The notes beneath the pieces were generated by a model, which was not told where the DNA came from, searched no databases, and was given only the letters and a program-made list of their open reading frames with translations. Positions 37,740 to 49,125 of a stretch of 64,000 bases of DNA are shown here, in pieces. Source of the stretch: Glandiceps talaboti (Eukaryota > Hemichordata > Enteropneusta > Spengelidae); assembly GCF_964340395.1 (NCBI RefSeq), contig NC_135564.1:6070861-6134860 (forward strand). The letters run 5' to 3'. Position numbers and translations under genes: made by a program. Position 1 is the stretch's first letter, and each line of letters starts with the position of its first letter.

Positions 37740-38380
37740 CAGATTTTCTTTCTGTCACTCAGGTATAATATGTACAATGGACCCTATATGTATTTATGTA
37801 CATGTAAAGTTTTGTGAGTAAAAGTTATTAAATCTCAGTGAAATAAAAAGGAAAGAAAAACTGTGTCAACTGTAAATGATAAATGAAGGGAAAACTTGAC
37901 TGAAAGAACACAATCAGGATCTGATAATTTGATGAAGGTCTGAAGTCAGGGAGTACCGCTAACTATTGATTCCCATCAGGTAACCTGCGACATGATAAAT
38001 GACACTACAGTAACTGATGTGTATTGATCTTTGTAACAAATTTGTCGCAAGAAAAGTGTAGGATGAATTTGCCTTGTTTAAATAGCATCTCAAGTTAAAA
38101 GAAATGATTAAAATGCAGACACATAGATACATTGATGGATGAGATTTCATTTAGTCACAATAACAGGGTAGTCTGTACAATGTTGATGTATGGCTTTTAA
38201 TTTACAATACTTACAATTTAATCTCGCTACATTGTGTACGGATAATTACTCATGGAACTTATAAAGTGCTTACAAGTTATTGCCCATGTCCTCTTAATTA
38301 CTCATCAAACTTATAAAATACTTATGATTTATTCTCAGTATATTCTATGTAATGCATAGGATGATTAGAATTGATGAACT
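37740..38380. other. Unassigned stretch
   Basis: AATTACTCATGGAACTTATA and AATTACTCATCAAACTTATA at 38243 and 38295 form a 52-bp duplicate. Nothing else. Confidence 0.4.
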
Positions 38381-38382
38381 TC

Positions 38383-38645
38383 ATACACACACACACACAC
38401 ACACACACATGCATGTATACACACACATGCACAGGCATGCATGCATTCACACACATACATACATACATACATACATACATACATACATACATACACACAT
38501 ACATACATACATACATACATACATACATACATACATACATACATACATACATACACACACACACATACATACATACATACATACACACACACATATATGC
38601 GCACATGCATACACAAATACACACATGCAAAAACATACACACACA
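38383..38645. repeat. (ACAT)n / (AC)n compound microsatellite
   Basis: AC and ACAT blocks alternate, with GCATGC-containing interruptions at the left. Long frames (YIHT, MYVC) are artefacts. Confidence 0.95.
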
Positions 38646-39630
38646 GGACAAACATGCACATTTACTAGACGTAGACTGAGCAGTGCAGAAAGATGCAGCA
38701 GTATGAGGGCGCTTTTCAAAGTAGAAAAACCGGATTCTTCCACATCATACACTTCCTGATTGAGAAAGGTTGTTATTATGCAGGATCTGTCATGATACTT
38801 TTTCTCATTATTACCGAACATGATTTTTCATTTTAGACATAAATCCACTTCATTCCTTACAAGGTTTGGCATCTAATATCGTCTAGTCTGGCAATCCATC
38901 TGTCTACTAGGCATTAGTTTGCAGTTTACAACCATAAGAGAGATGAAGCCGAGAGTCTCATCGCAAATTTAATTTCAGATATAGCATTGTTGATAGCTTG
39001 CTAAAGTGATATCAATATCACTGTCGCTTTAATACCTACGAATGCTTGGGGCATTTTGTCAACCAACAATGTCAATCATAGACAGACTGCGATCAAATTC
39101 CACTGATTCCATTCGGTATTTCCTTTCACCTGAGATTACAAAACACCAATCTGAATATTGTTTAACCTCAACATAATAAAAATGTCACTGTCTACTCAGT
39201 TTTAGAATTTAGTCTAGTAGTCTGTGGCAAGATGTGTTTTCTTGTCCATTATCGTGATTATGTAAAGTAAACTTTTCTTCCCAAAGATGAACATTCATTT
39301 TATCAGAATTAATGCTGAAAGCCTACACTATAAAACACTCTTGATATTTATGAGCACATTTTAGTATTAAATATATTTTTAGCTCATTTGACTGAAAGAG
39401 TATTTACACCAAAATGAATCAGCCTGGAAATGGACTCGCTTTCATCGGTAAATTTTGAGCATAAAGATAGATATATTGAGATTTGCCGTGTGAATGAATC
39501 AATTACAGGTATAACATTTATGTGACTACACGTGTTGACATTTGCTGTCAAATAAAAATGGAGCCAGAATTTGAAAAATTATCCTTGTGTGGATATGAAT
39601 ACCTGTCCTGTAGATTCACGGCAATAAACC
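38646..39630. other. Unassigned stretch
   Basis: No gene or repeat is supported. Confidence 0.4.
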
Positions 39631-39635
39631 AGAAA

Positions 39636-40140
39636 TTTTTTTTTTATTAGATTTGTTTATTACCATATATATAAGATTTTTTTTTTTACAGTTTGCACAA
39701 TAAAGTAAATACAGGTTGATAATTTGGTAATGGGAGTCAGAAAAATAGCATAATGCTAGTCGAGTCTGACACCGTTGACACTGGAATGTTACAACATTAC
39801 TAAAGCAAAGTAACTAGAGGGCAGTGTACATGTAAAGAAAATATCAAATACAAATAACAAAAACAAACAAAAATAACAAATAAGAAATAAATAATTAAAT
39901 ACAAAATGTACAATTAGTGGACATAGTCTTTAATGAGTGTTTTTTTTTAGTGAATCACGAAATGAAGTTCTAGATGGTTGTGATCTAATACTAGGTGGTA
40001 GACTGTTCCAATAATGGCAGTATTCAGAATAATGTAAACTTGTTCATAGGTGAGAATTTTATTGTTGATCGAGAAGGAGAATTTTTCCAGCAGTCTAGTA
40101 TAAATACTGTAATAATACTGTGGCTGTTAAAAGTGTTCTG
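39636..40140 (-). mobile_element. 3' end of a non-LTR (LINE-type) retrotransposon
   Basis: On the minus strand, codons from 40013 to 39930 read YWNSLPPSIRSQPS, then RTSFRDSLKKNTH and a stop. W-N-x-L-P-x-x-I-R, a few residues, S, then F and a basic L-K tail is the characteristic last segment after the reverse transcriptase domain of several LINE clades. Upstream (40014-40140) other frames stay open, but the reading frame is broken near 40020-40035, so the copy is decayed. Downstream lies an AT-rich 3' UTR including CACTGCCCTCTAGTTACTTT and TTCTGACTCCCATTACC, ending near the T run at 39636 (A run on the element strand). The clade is not determined. Confidence 0.6.
39930..40022 (-). pseudogene. 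LINE ORF2 C-terminal remnant
   Basis: About 30 codons of the reverse-transcriptase polyprotein C-terminus, terminated by TAA at 39932-39930. A stop appears upstream in this frame (about 40047) while another frame continues, so at least one frameshift has occurred. 5' truncation is usual for LINE copies. Confidence 0.55.
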
Positions 40141-40605
40141 ACTTATACCCTAATTCTACTGAAAATGTAAAATTTTACATGAAACTTGAGCCTAGAAAGT
40201 GGCACAGCTATCATGAGAAAGTACTGGAAACAGTTAGATAATTCTCAATTTGACCAACATGGCTGAATCAGAATCTGTCTCTTCTGAGTCGATGGTAATG
40301 GTTTCTAAAAATGTCTTTTTAGTAATTACCATGTTGCGACGTTGATGATAATTGAGGTAAATTTGTGTGCAGTGCGATGTTTACCATCTATCAATCCACT
40401 TGAAATGTAGCTGAAGGGTCTTGCATTGTACTCGAGGCGGTAATTGAGTATATTAGCTAGGTAAAACTATTTGATGTTCCCGACTATCATTTCATCAGCA
40501 CTATTTTCACAAGTGTGTCTTTCTGTGAATACATACAATTACTGTGTTTGAATTACAGCGACTCTTTCAATGACCCGATATGTAGCGGTATATATAAAAC
40601 CTTGT
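40141..40605. other. Unassigned stretch
   Basis: It could contain more decayed LINE sequence, but I could not read a reverse-transcriptase motif in it. Confidence 0.3.
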
Positions 40606-40607
40606 GT

Positions 40608-40938
40608 AGATCCACAGATCGTACGTATTTAGTCGTAAATTACCCATGATATGGTCGGCTATGTTAGATCCACAGAATGTAGGTATTTATTTAAGAAATT
40701 ACCAGTATGGTTGGCTATGTAGATCCATAGAATATAGGTATTTAGTTAAGAAATTATCAGTATGGTTGGCTATGTAGATCCATAGAATATAGGTATTTAT
40801 TTAAGAAATTACCAGTATGGTTGGCTATGTACATGTAGATCCATAGAATATAGGTATTTAGTTAAGAAATTACCAGTATGGTTGGCTATGTAGATCCATA
40901 GAATATAGGTATTTAGTTAAGAAATTATCAGTATGGTG
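40608..40938. repeat. 55-bp minisatellite
   Basis: Six units start AGATCCA(C/T)AGA at 40608, 40666, 40721, 40776, 40837 and 40892. Each continues TAGGTATTTA and GAAATTACCAGTATGGTTGG. The first unit is the most diverged; the fifth spacing (61 bp) has a six-base ACATGT insertion. Confidence 0.9.
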
Positions 40939-41330
40939 GGGTATTAAATTGAGAAGTGGAAATCAGCCTTTGGTCAAATGTAAATTGTTCATTTGCTGCA
41001 CGCCATAATTTGTGTACTTCTTTGATAGAGAAATTAAATTGTTCTGCAACACCTGTGGTGTTAGGCTGGTGGCCTTGACAAATGATAACCTGACTTACTA
41101 TAATTTGTGCTTCAATATTTGGTAATAAACCTAGTGAAATAAACATAGAAATGTAAGGATTAGTCCATGGTTTTGAAACCATTATAATTTATAGTCGCTG
41201 GAAAAGAGGAAATCTGGTCAAATGATAGTTTGTGATTTTGATTTGATGTCTAGTATTGAATAGAGGAACTGAACTGTATGTACTTGTACAATATACTTGT
41301 TTTTAGTATTTAGTGATCTATATGCTGAAA
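40939..41330. other. Unassigned stretch
   Basis: An 84-codon minus-strand frame (40928-41182) has fairly mixed composition but no motif I recognise. Confidence 0.35.
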
Positions 41331-41335
41331 AGGTA

Positions 41336-41560
41336 AAGCATGACATATAAGTTAGAAATCTATTATAGTACCCATACTATGAAAAGTTATCAAGCTATAC
41401 CACCGGCGATAAAATAATATTAAGGCAAAGCACTTTGATAAAAATGACTTATAAGTTAGAAATCTATAGTACCCTTACTATGAAAAGTTATCAAGCTACC
41501 CTGCTGGCCATACTAAATAATTCTAAGGGAAGGAACTCTGATAAAAATGACTTTTCTATG
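41336..41560. repeat. Tandem repeat, unit about 110 bp, two units
   Basis: ATAAGTTAGAAATCTAT, then ACTATGAAAAGTTATCAAGC, then TTTGATAAAAATGACTT or CTCTGATAAAAATGACTT recur in order at about 41345 and 41450. A weak third unit may follow. Confidence 0.75.
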
Positions 41561-42945
41561 AATGACAAATCTTCAGTACGACTAAACTCTTAATCCATCT
41601 ATTCCTCTGGCTATACTGAATTCTGTATTGTAAATATTATATATTATTCATGTACATGGACAGACTCAAAATCAAAACTGTGTTTTGTTCTGTTCCACTG
41701 CTATTTGATTTACAGTCTGCAGTGCAAAAAAAATAAAAGAATTCAGAATTTTCTAGGATTGCAAAAGTTTGTATTAGTCAATTCATAATGAAGAAACTTT
41801 ATTAACTCTGTGCTAAGCAGATTTTGAATAGAAGGTACAAAATAATTCAAATGTGAATGGCGTCTGGTTTATAAGTTTGGTTTAGAAATACGATAAGTTG
41901 TGTCTGTTTTAATACTAATATACATTTCTTTCCTAATGTATTTTTCAAAAAGAATTTACGTCTTCAAGCCAATGATTTTAAAAGGCTTTTGATAATTCAT
42001 GCTCCGTTCAAAGTAATCCGCAGGGACTGTTTTCTAATTTATGTTTTACAGTATTAGAATTTTACATTGTTGTCTTTAAGTTGTAATATTTATTTTTTTG
42101 GTGCCAATGCAGTTATCCCTGGAGCTGTCATTGGCGTAAATTTGAAAACAAAAATGAAAGCATAATTTTCACTTCCGTAATCACTGGCATGGATTAAAAG
42201 TGTTAGGGGACCCATTACCTAGCAATGCTTTGATCCAATAAAGAAATAGTGAATGAATATACACAGTACCATTGCAGATTTAGACTTGACTTGACATTTC
42301 ACAATCTAACCTCTAGGGGGAGCTGTCACAGATGATTGATGGCAAAGATCTATAAAATGAAATCTAGCAGCAACCCATAGAGAAATAATCAAATTAAGAT
42401 TCAGTAAATTATTGATAATGAACTGTCAAGTATAATTTAAATGCGTTTATACATTTTATAATTAGTGCAGGCAAGGTTATACTTGCCTTTTATATTGGAG
42501 GTCTGCCAACTAATTCGTCCCTGCGTTACCATGGTGCCATTGGATGTTATCATCTATGATGGCTAAAAATTAATGTGTAAGTGTATAGATAGAGACAGGG
42601 TTAATGGTACTTGTCCTAACTAATTATTTGCAGTGAAATACAAACCACTACTTAGATTTTCTTGATTGGTATGTCTGAATGCAATAAAGCTATGATTTCA
42701 TTCCTGAGTACTGGGAGATATTACCTAAGCTATGTAATTTTAGTGACTGAGTGTATGTTGGTTTACATGTATGATGTATGTATGTATGTATCACACAGTG
42801 ACAGGTACATGTAGACATAGCATAAGAAAAGCACAACACACACATACATATATGTACATAGTGCTCACATAATACAAATGTATAGTCATTTTATCACCAA
42901 ATTCTGTGGTGTCTGTCTAAGGTTGAAGTCTGCTGTACAAATACA
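41561..42945. other. Unassigned stretch
   Basis: No gene or repeat beyond a short TATG run near 42770-42792 and an AATAAAG signal-like site at 42238. Confidence 0.4.
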
Positions 42946-42947
42946 CT

Positions 42948-43140
42948 TACATACATACATATAGTATACATACATAGATACATACATACATATACACTCA
43001 TGCATGCACACATGCACACACACACACACATACATACATACATACATACATACATACATACATACATACATACATACATACATACATACATACTTATATA
43101 CATACAATGTACATATACACACAACACAAACATACACGCG

Positions 43141-43187
<47 letters not shown>
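42948..43187. repeat. (ACAT)n / (AC)n microsatellite cluster
   Basis: ACAT 43028-43094 is preceded by an interrupted ACAT/AC zone from 42948 and followed by AC 43145-43187. The long frames are artefacts. Confidence 0.95.
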
Positions 43188-43189
<2 letters not shown>

Positions 43190-43339
43190 TGCAGCTGACA
43201 GTGTGCTGTCATATTAATTGTTGTAATCTTAACAAATGATACTTGAGTATTAGAGCTGAAGTCAGTTATGTGTTCAGATAAAAACAAAATGTTTGAATGA
43301 TGCCAGTTACACATATAATAATCCATAGACATCTAGCCC

Positions 43340-43510
43340 TTAAGATATCAATACAACGTATTGCTACTTTAGTTCGAGAATTTCATTGCATTTTCACTCG
43401 CTACGCTCATGAAAGCATGGCCGCAGAGAACACTGCAAGCACGACATGCCAATACCTGAATACGCCACACTTGCACTGGTGCGTCATGGGGTTCTGTCAC
43501 AGTATTGTGA
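43340..43510. other. CpG-richer unassigned block
   Basis: Within about 150 bp there are many CpGs (CGTATTGC, TTCGAG, CTCGCTACGCTC, GGCCGC, CACGAC, TACGCC, GTGCGTC), unlike the CpG-poor surroundings. A 74-codon plus-strand frame (43297-43521) covers it without a recognised domain. TTTCACTCGCTACGCTCATG is partly self-complementary. It may be a younger transposon fragment or an exon. Confidence 0.3.
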
Positions 43511-43559
43511 CATTGGTATGAGAATTCCAGTGTGTTCTTATAAGTCTTTGTGTAGTCAT

Positions 43560-44095
43560 GAAGATTAATTGATGTGTTACTTTATAAGATAGCCTATCTG
43601 TTGGTCAGAATTCTGTTCCCATATATATCTAGATTGTCTGGCTTTTCTGATAACCTGACTCCTTGTACGATAACCTATGTATTTTGAGACATGTTTCCCC
43701 CTCTGGATTGTTCTAGAGTTAGCTGAGACAAATTAGTACTTGTATGATAAATTATGTACAGACGGTTCTCCCCTTTGGGTTGGCCTACAGTTAGAACTAC
43801 ATGTAGCTAGGCTAGACAAATTAATGCTTGTACAAAAAGTTAAATATCTGAGAGAGACAAGTCTGCCCCACGGGTGCAGGTTGTCCCAGAATTAGAACTA
43901 TTGAACAGACAAACTGTTGCTTGTAAGTTGTACGACAACTTTCATATTTGAAACGGCAAGTCTGCTTCATGGGTTGTCCAAGAATTACAACTGGCTAGCT
44001 TTAATGATTTGAGACAAGTCTGACATGGTCTGTCTTCGTACTGGCCTAGATGAAATGTTGTATGCAAGATAAGTTATATGTTGAGAAGTAAAACA
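43560..44095. repeat. Degenerate tandem repeat, unit about 90 bp
   Basis: GACAAATTAGTACTTGTATG (43728), GACAAATTAATGCTTGTAC (about 43817) and GACAAACTGTTGCTTGTAAG (about 43908) mark units, with flanking weaker units on both sides. Each has a GGGTTG-containing middle and an AGAATTA or AGTTAGAACT end. Confidence 0.6.
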
Positions 44096-44106
44096 CAAGA
44101 AATCAA

Positions 44107-44139
44107 TGACTGACTGACTGACTGACTGACTGACTGACA
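44107..44139. repeat. (GACT)n microsatellite
   Basis: Eight GACT units. Confidence 0.95.
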
Positions 44140-44209
44140 TTTACGCTACACTGATTGCATGGCTAGATCTGTGCTGCAGTGATAAAGAAGCAACAGAAAT
44201 GTTATTTTC

Positions 44210-44915
44210 ACTAACCCACAGCCAGTAAGTCTAAACTGAGTCATTTCTGAGTCAGTCCTTATCTTCATTGCAATGTTGATCAAGCTAACATTATTTCAAC
44301 TGCCCAGACAGCAAGCCTACATGCACAATCATCTTGAGTTATCCCTGTTTTAGTTATGATAATAATAAATGTGCATATAATATGGTTTTGACTGCCCAGA
44401 TGGCAAAACTACATACCAGTCATTTCCGAGTCCATCCCTAATTTGTTGTAGTAATGGTGTACATATTTGTAACAATTGTTCTACTGCCTAGCCAACAAAT
44501 TAAAACTTGACATTTCTGAATATCTTTATTAACCCCCGAAGGAGTGGGCTCCCTCTGTCCGGCCCTCTTTCCCCCCTGTAATATGTCATTACTCTGACAT
44601 GCAATAGGCAATTTCATTCAAACCTGGTATAAAGATCATACATGACATTTGCACATCACTTTGTTTTACAACATATGCAAATTTGACCAAATGGGGGACA
44701 TATTTGTAATTAAAAATCAAACATGAAATAAAATAAAGAATAAGGGACATACATACATTTATTTCTACTTTTAGTTACACACAAGTAAAGTTTTTTTTAG
44801 GGGAATCTTGTATTTATTGCAATATAGTTAAGATCATCATGTTTTTGACTGCTCAGCTAGAGAACCTACAGTATACAAACAGTCATTCCCAATCAAGTCA
44901 TTTTCAACAAAATAA
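44210..44915. repeat. Degenerate repeat with CTGCCCAGA phrase
   Basis: CCACAGCCAGTAAG (44216), CTGCCCAGACAGCAAGCCTA (44300), CTGCCCAGATGGCAAAACTA (44391), CTGCCTAGCCAACAA (44484) and, after a gap, CTGCTCAGCTAGAGAACCTA (44850), each followed by CAGTCATT(C/T)CC or similar. Spacing is about 85-93 bp in the first four. It may be a continuation of the preceding array. Confidence 0.4.
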
Positions 44916-45420
44916 TGTTGCTATTGTACACATCCTCTCTATCTAACAATATTGAATTATTTAATAATTTTCAATCCATTTTTTTCACCCAAATGGATTT
45001 ACCACAATCGAATTGCTTGTCTCTGTTGATAAAATGAGATTATGCCGAACACGCCATGTAGAGGTGAGATGAAGTCAGAAACTTCTATTTTAATAGACCT
45101 GTGTAAACTGTATCAGCTGTGACTTCTATCACCTGCTGTACAGTCATTCCAATCAGGCAGATTTCACATAACACCTTGAAGTGAAATATGACCTTGCTGT
45201 TTTATTTGTTTTATATCACTACCAGCCATTAACGCTTCAATCATCAATCTGAAACAAGTTTTAAAACCCACAAAATTTCACTTTGAAGCCATTAGTGAGG
45301 TGTGTGTAACTTTAGACGAATGACTGTTTTATTTAAAGGTGGTGTGTCATTGTATCCTTTATTTATACTAAGCAGGTTGTTTGCTGTTTCACAAGTAATG
45401 TATTCAGAGTTTACTGCTGG
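44916..45420. other. Unassigned stretch
   Basis: No gene or repeat is supported. Confidence 0.4.
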
Positions 45421-45423
45421 GGT

Positions 45424-45645
45424 AACCCAGTCACTTGGCTAGCTGCTCTCCACTTACTGGCTTTACAGTAAAGCCCGGAGACTTGGCTATCTGACTTGAC
45501 ATACTGGCTTGACAGTATATCCCAGAGACTTGGCTATCTGACTTGACATACTGGTTTGACAGTATAGCCCAGAGACTTGGCTATCTGAGACAATGTTCTG
45601 ACAGAATGTCATGTCGGATAGCCAAGTTTTGGGGCTATTGCCTGA
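45424..45645. repeat. 47-bp tandem repeat ending in an inverted copy
   Basis: AGACTTGGCTATCTGACTTG starts units at 45479 and 45526, followed by a third start at 45573 (AGACTTGGCTATCTGAGACA). A diverged unit lies at 45430. The array closes with GTCGGATAGCCAAGTTTTGG, an inverted copy of the core, giving a roughly 60-bp hairpin (45570-45637). The core is shared with 20779-20880. Confidence 0.8.
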
Positions 45646-46320
45646 ATTTGATTTTTGAGTATGAAAACATTGACACTTTTTAAGTCAGTCTAAGCTACGT
45701 TTAGTGAGTTTCATATGTCTTTGCTATCAATTTAGAGATGTTATATTTGAGGAAAAAAAATTCCTGGATTTCTTAATTTCTTTCGAACGGTACTGGTAAA
45801 AAAATGTTGCTGACAAATCATCAGAGGGGAACGTCTTTTATAACGAACCACCAATGTAACATTTATAATCCAAGCTAGTTTTATTTGCAAAAATTGGTAA
45901 TCCTTTAACAGTTACAAGCAGTGACTATTGTAATTGTTCCTTGTGCCAAAAATGTTGTGATGTAAATGACTATTTATCCGTGATCAGAATGTTACAATTT
46001 AGAGTGTGACATACATTTGAAGGAAATCCAGCGTGAAGGTTATAGAGAAGACAGAAACAGGAGCCGATAATGGACCACAGCGGATAAAATACTACCAGTA
46101 TTCACATACTCATTCAGAGGTTAATGTTTGACTGTATTTCATTTATTGATCCCCCCCTTCTTTCACATGAACAATTTGTCGACAAACTTGGCATACTTTG
46201 TAAAACAAACGTAGCATACCAGTAGTAGTGTACTTTCTATGACCAGAATGTGTCGTGAATAGATTTCGTAAAGAGTTTATAAAGTGCATATTAGGAATGT
46301 TTGATGTTATCGTTGCATTT
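45646..46320. other. Unassigned stretch
   Basis: No gene or repeat is supported. Confidence 0.4.
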
Positions 46321-46325
46321 TTGTA

Positions 46326-46445
46326 AGGAGGAAAACACCATGAAGAACTCAAAAGTGTCAAATTTTTGATGTTATCTTTCTACCTTTTGGACTAAAGAAC
46401 ACCATAAAGAGCTCAAAATGTATCAAATTTTTATTTTCGATCTTA
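46326..46445. repeat. 66-bp tandem duplication
   Basis: AACACCATGAAGAACTCAAA (46334) and AACACCATAAAGAGCTCAAA (46399), each followed by TCAAATTTTT. Confidence 0.7.
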
Positions 46446-46504
46446 TATTCTCATTTACACATTGTGTTTCTACAACTTACTCAGCAAACATCAAAGTGTG
46501 TTAC

Positions 46505-46760
46505 ATGTTTGAAGCATTGAATATTCATGAGATGTTTTATACTAGGGAATAAGTACTCAGGAGTCATGAATATTCATTGTGCAACCATATATTTTTTGGC
46601 TGACTCCCATCATGCAATGGCACACAGCAAAGATACCCTAAAAGGCACAACATCAAGTTGATGTTTCTCTGAAATTGCAAGTAATTATATAGGTAACGTA
46701 AAATCATGAAATGACTCTCCAGAACCCATAGTTTATGAAAATGTGTATATTTACTGGAGC
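46505..46760. mobile_element. Inverted-repeat element family B, truncated copy
   Basis: It matches the centre and right arm of 5763-6194: TTGAATATTCATG, GTCATGAATATTCA, CCCATCATGCAATGG, AGCAAAGATACCCTA, ATCAAGTTGATGTTTCTCTG, AAATGACTCTCCAGAACC and GTTTATGAAAATGTGTAT. The outer left arm is missing. Confidence 0.75.
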
Positions 46761-47475
46761 TGATGTTCTGTGTTGCCATATTGTTCCTTAGCAGCTTGTT
46801 TATTGCTTTATCCTTTTATATGTAATGATTAATTGGATTTACATCAATACGGATGTACCGTGTCTCATCCTGAGTGTTTCAGTGTACCTACTGCATCACT
46901 GTCCTATCTAGGGGGTAGAAATACAAGTAGCAATAAAGAAAATCAAATTTCAGCTTGTTGGACATGTGATCCATTTCATATGCGTTACCCGTGTGATTTC
47001 TTTGGTTTTGCATTAATATAGTCTCCAGATTCATCCTCTTCTGTGGCTTGTTTTACTTTAACTGTGATTTGGTTAATAGGCTAAAAGCTTTGACTTTATG
47101 CCACGGAAATCCTCCAAATTCAGTTTGCTATCTTTATGCCTTTGTAAAGGCTGTATTAACTTCCTTGCTTCCAGCTAAGGATGTACTCTGCACATTTAAT
47201 GTTTTATTTAATAATGTTAATGCCCTCTCCTACCCCGAGGCAATCATCTAAACATGTCACCGTCAAGTAACTATGTTTTTCCCATCATTAAAGAGCAATG
47301 GTAACAGACCTCATGACATTGTACAGTTTGTACACCCAAGATTAGTTTTTTGTTATGTTAGAGAATCTTTGAAGAAACAAGAGTTATCAGAGAGATATTA
47401 CACATTTTGTAATAGTCAACATAACTTTGTAGATGAGTCTGTGTGAAGTTGGAGCCACCTGTATGAAGCAGATGT
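46761..47475. other. Unassigned stretch
   Basis: Two frames of 62 and 67 codons at 46833-47021 and 47048-47251 have somewhat mixed composition but no domain, start context or splice logic that I can support. Confidence 0.35.
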
Positions 47476-47478
47476 ATC

Positions 47479-47670
47479 TTTGTGCTAAGTTTGTTTGATA
47501 CGATGTATCAAGTCTTGTGTATCTTTGTGCTAAGTTTGATACTTTGCGTTGTAGATTTGTACTAAGTTGGATACATTGTTGCTGTTAATTTAATGTTTAT
47601 GCAAATTAACAAAAAAGTTGCTGTGTTGTCATACAGAATGATACAATCAATCAGGTACACTATAAATTAG
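47479..47670 (+). repeat. Local direct repeat V, copy 1
   Basis: ATCTTTGTGCTAAGTTTG occurs twice (47476 and 47522), followed by GATACATTGTTG, then AAAAAGTTGCTGTG and ATACAATCAATCAGG. The same order is found at 48467-48590 in the same orientation. Confidence 0.55.
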
Positions 47671-48450
47671 ATTTGACATTTTAGAACAGACTGACATTAT
47701 TATAAAGGTATCCTAAACATGGAAGTGATGAACTGCATACAGATACTGACTAGATCTGACTACATGATTGATTAAGTAACATGTTTCTTTGAACTGTTTT
47801 ATGCAGTCACATATCATGTCTCATTGCGAATGGATTGTTGAACCACAACGCCTGAGGACATATTCACAAAGCTTGACATTATTGTAGAATTTTGACATCC
47901 AAAGAATATTAGTAATTATATCGGCAAATATCAGATTGCAACATATGGGGTCAATCATGTGTTCTAACAACGAACTGTACAAACCTAGTTCACAGCCTGT
48001 AGTCACGCAAATCAAGAACCTACGTAATAGATATGTATTTATTACATTACTTAATTCTGTACATATATGTTTGTGATGGACAGTGCTTTCTGCTACAACA
48101 TGTAACTCAAATAACAAAATGAATATGTTATCATAATAAAACAATATATTTAGATTTTCCGTTTGTATTAAGGCGAAGTCCAAGTTAATTAAATGTACCG
48201 GTACCCATATCTTGTTACTAGACTAAGTTGACTGTTGTAGTCCACATCTCAACAAATTTTTCTAAGACATTACTTTCTTTTCCAAGACCCTGCGTAATAT
48301 ACTTAATTGTGGAGAGGAACTCTGTTCCAAAAAAAAAAAAATTCTAGGGGAATGATAAACAGGTTATTCATCATTTCAACAAAAATAACACATTTTGCTG
48401 TTTTGATATACAACTGCAATGATATACCACTGCAATAAAATTAAACACCC
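47671..48450. other. Unassigned stretch between the V repeats
   Basis: A 120-codon minus-strand frame (47821-48183) has no recognised domain. An A run lies at 48329-48341. Confidence 0.35.
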
Positions 48451-48454
48451 TCTG

Positions 48455-48610
48455 CAGTTTTGATACATCTTTGTGCTAAATTTGATACATTGTTGTCACT
48501 AGTTTAAGCATATTGTAACAAAGTTAAACAAAGAAGTTGTGATAGCAATGCGTAAAATACCAGGATGTTAGCATCAATCAATTTATGGTACCTTTTGTAT
48601 TTGAAAGGTT
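48455..48610 (+). repeat. Local direct repeat V, copy 2
   Basis: ATCTTTGTGCTAAATTTGAT, ACATTGTTG, AACAAAGAAGTTGTG and GCATCAATCAAT align in order with copy 1, about 980 bp upstream. Confidence 0.5.
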
Positions 48611-49060
48611 GTGAGCTAATAGTTTCCCCCCATGGCCTTATTAAGAAGGCAGTGCTTCTTGATGGATAGTGGATATTGTCAATACAATCTGTATGATGAT
48701 TGAAATTTATGGCTGAATTGCAAAGTGGGTTCAGTAATTTTTACGAGAGCTATTTTGAATTATAGGAGTAATAAAGTCGGTGAGTTCTTTACGGTTTAAC
48801 AAGTTACCGCTGTGAGACCGATGAAATCTGTGATACACTGAGAATGGTACAGTTGAGTTATGTGTTTGGAAAGTAAATTGAACATAAATTATAATTTAGC
48901 TTTTTCTTTTGATAAATATATAAGAATTATTTATTTGATGGAAATTAGAAATAATTGATTCACAATCTGTATATCTTGAGCTGCCATGTGACGTGATAGC
49001 GGAATTTCAATATTTTATGATTTCTGTTTACATAGTCAGATTCCATCAAAAAGTAGCTAT
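48611..49060. other. Unassigned stretch
   Basis: No gene or repeat is supported. Confidence 0.4.
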
Positions 49061-49066
49061 CGAGTC

Positions 49067-49125
49067 AGTGCAGTAAGGTCGTATCTGCCTATACAATTGC
49101 ATAGCAGATACAACCTTACTGCACT
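49067..49125. mobile_element. 59-bp palindromic mini-element C, copy 1
   Basis: AGTGCAGTAAGGTCGTATCT at the left is mirrored by AGATACAACCTTACTGCACT at the right around ATACAATTGCATA, so almost the whole 59 bp is one palindrome. A diverged copy sits inside MITE A2 (56656-56722), showing mobility of the unit. The target duplication is unclear. Confidence 0.75.

Noticed and set aside
40928-41182. 84-codon minus-strand frame as upstream part of the LINE reverse transcriptase
   Set aside because: No reverse-transcriptase motif (such as the YxDD catalytic box) could be read, and a 55-bp minisatellite separates it from the LINE tail.
47821-48183. 120-codon minus-strand frame
   Set aside because: It is the longest frame not explained by a repeat, but it has no recognised domain, its composition is irregular with many Cys, Ile and Leu, and no splice sites frame it. 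Random AT-rich DNA of this length is expected to hold a few such frames.
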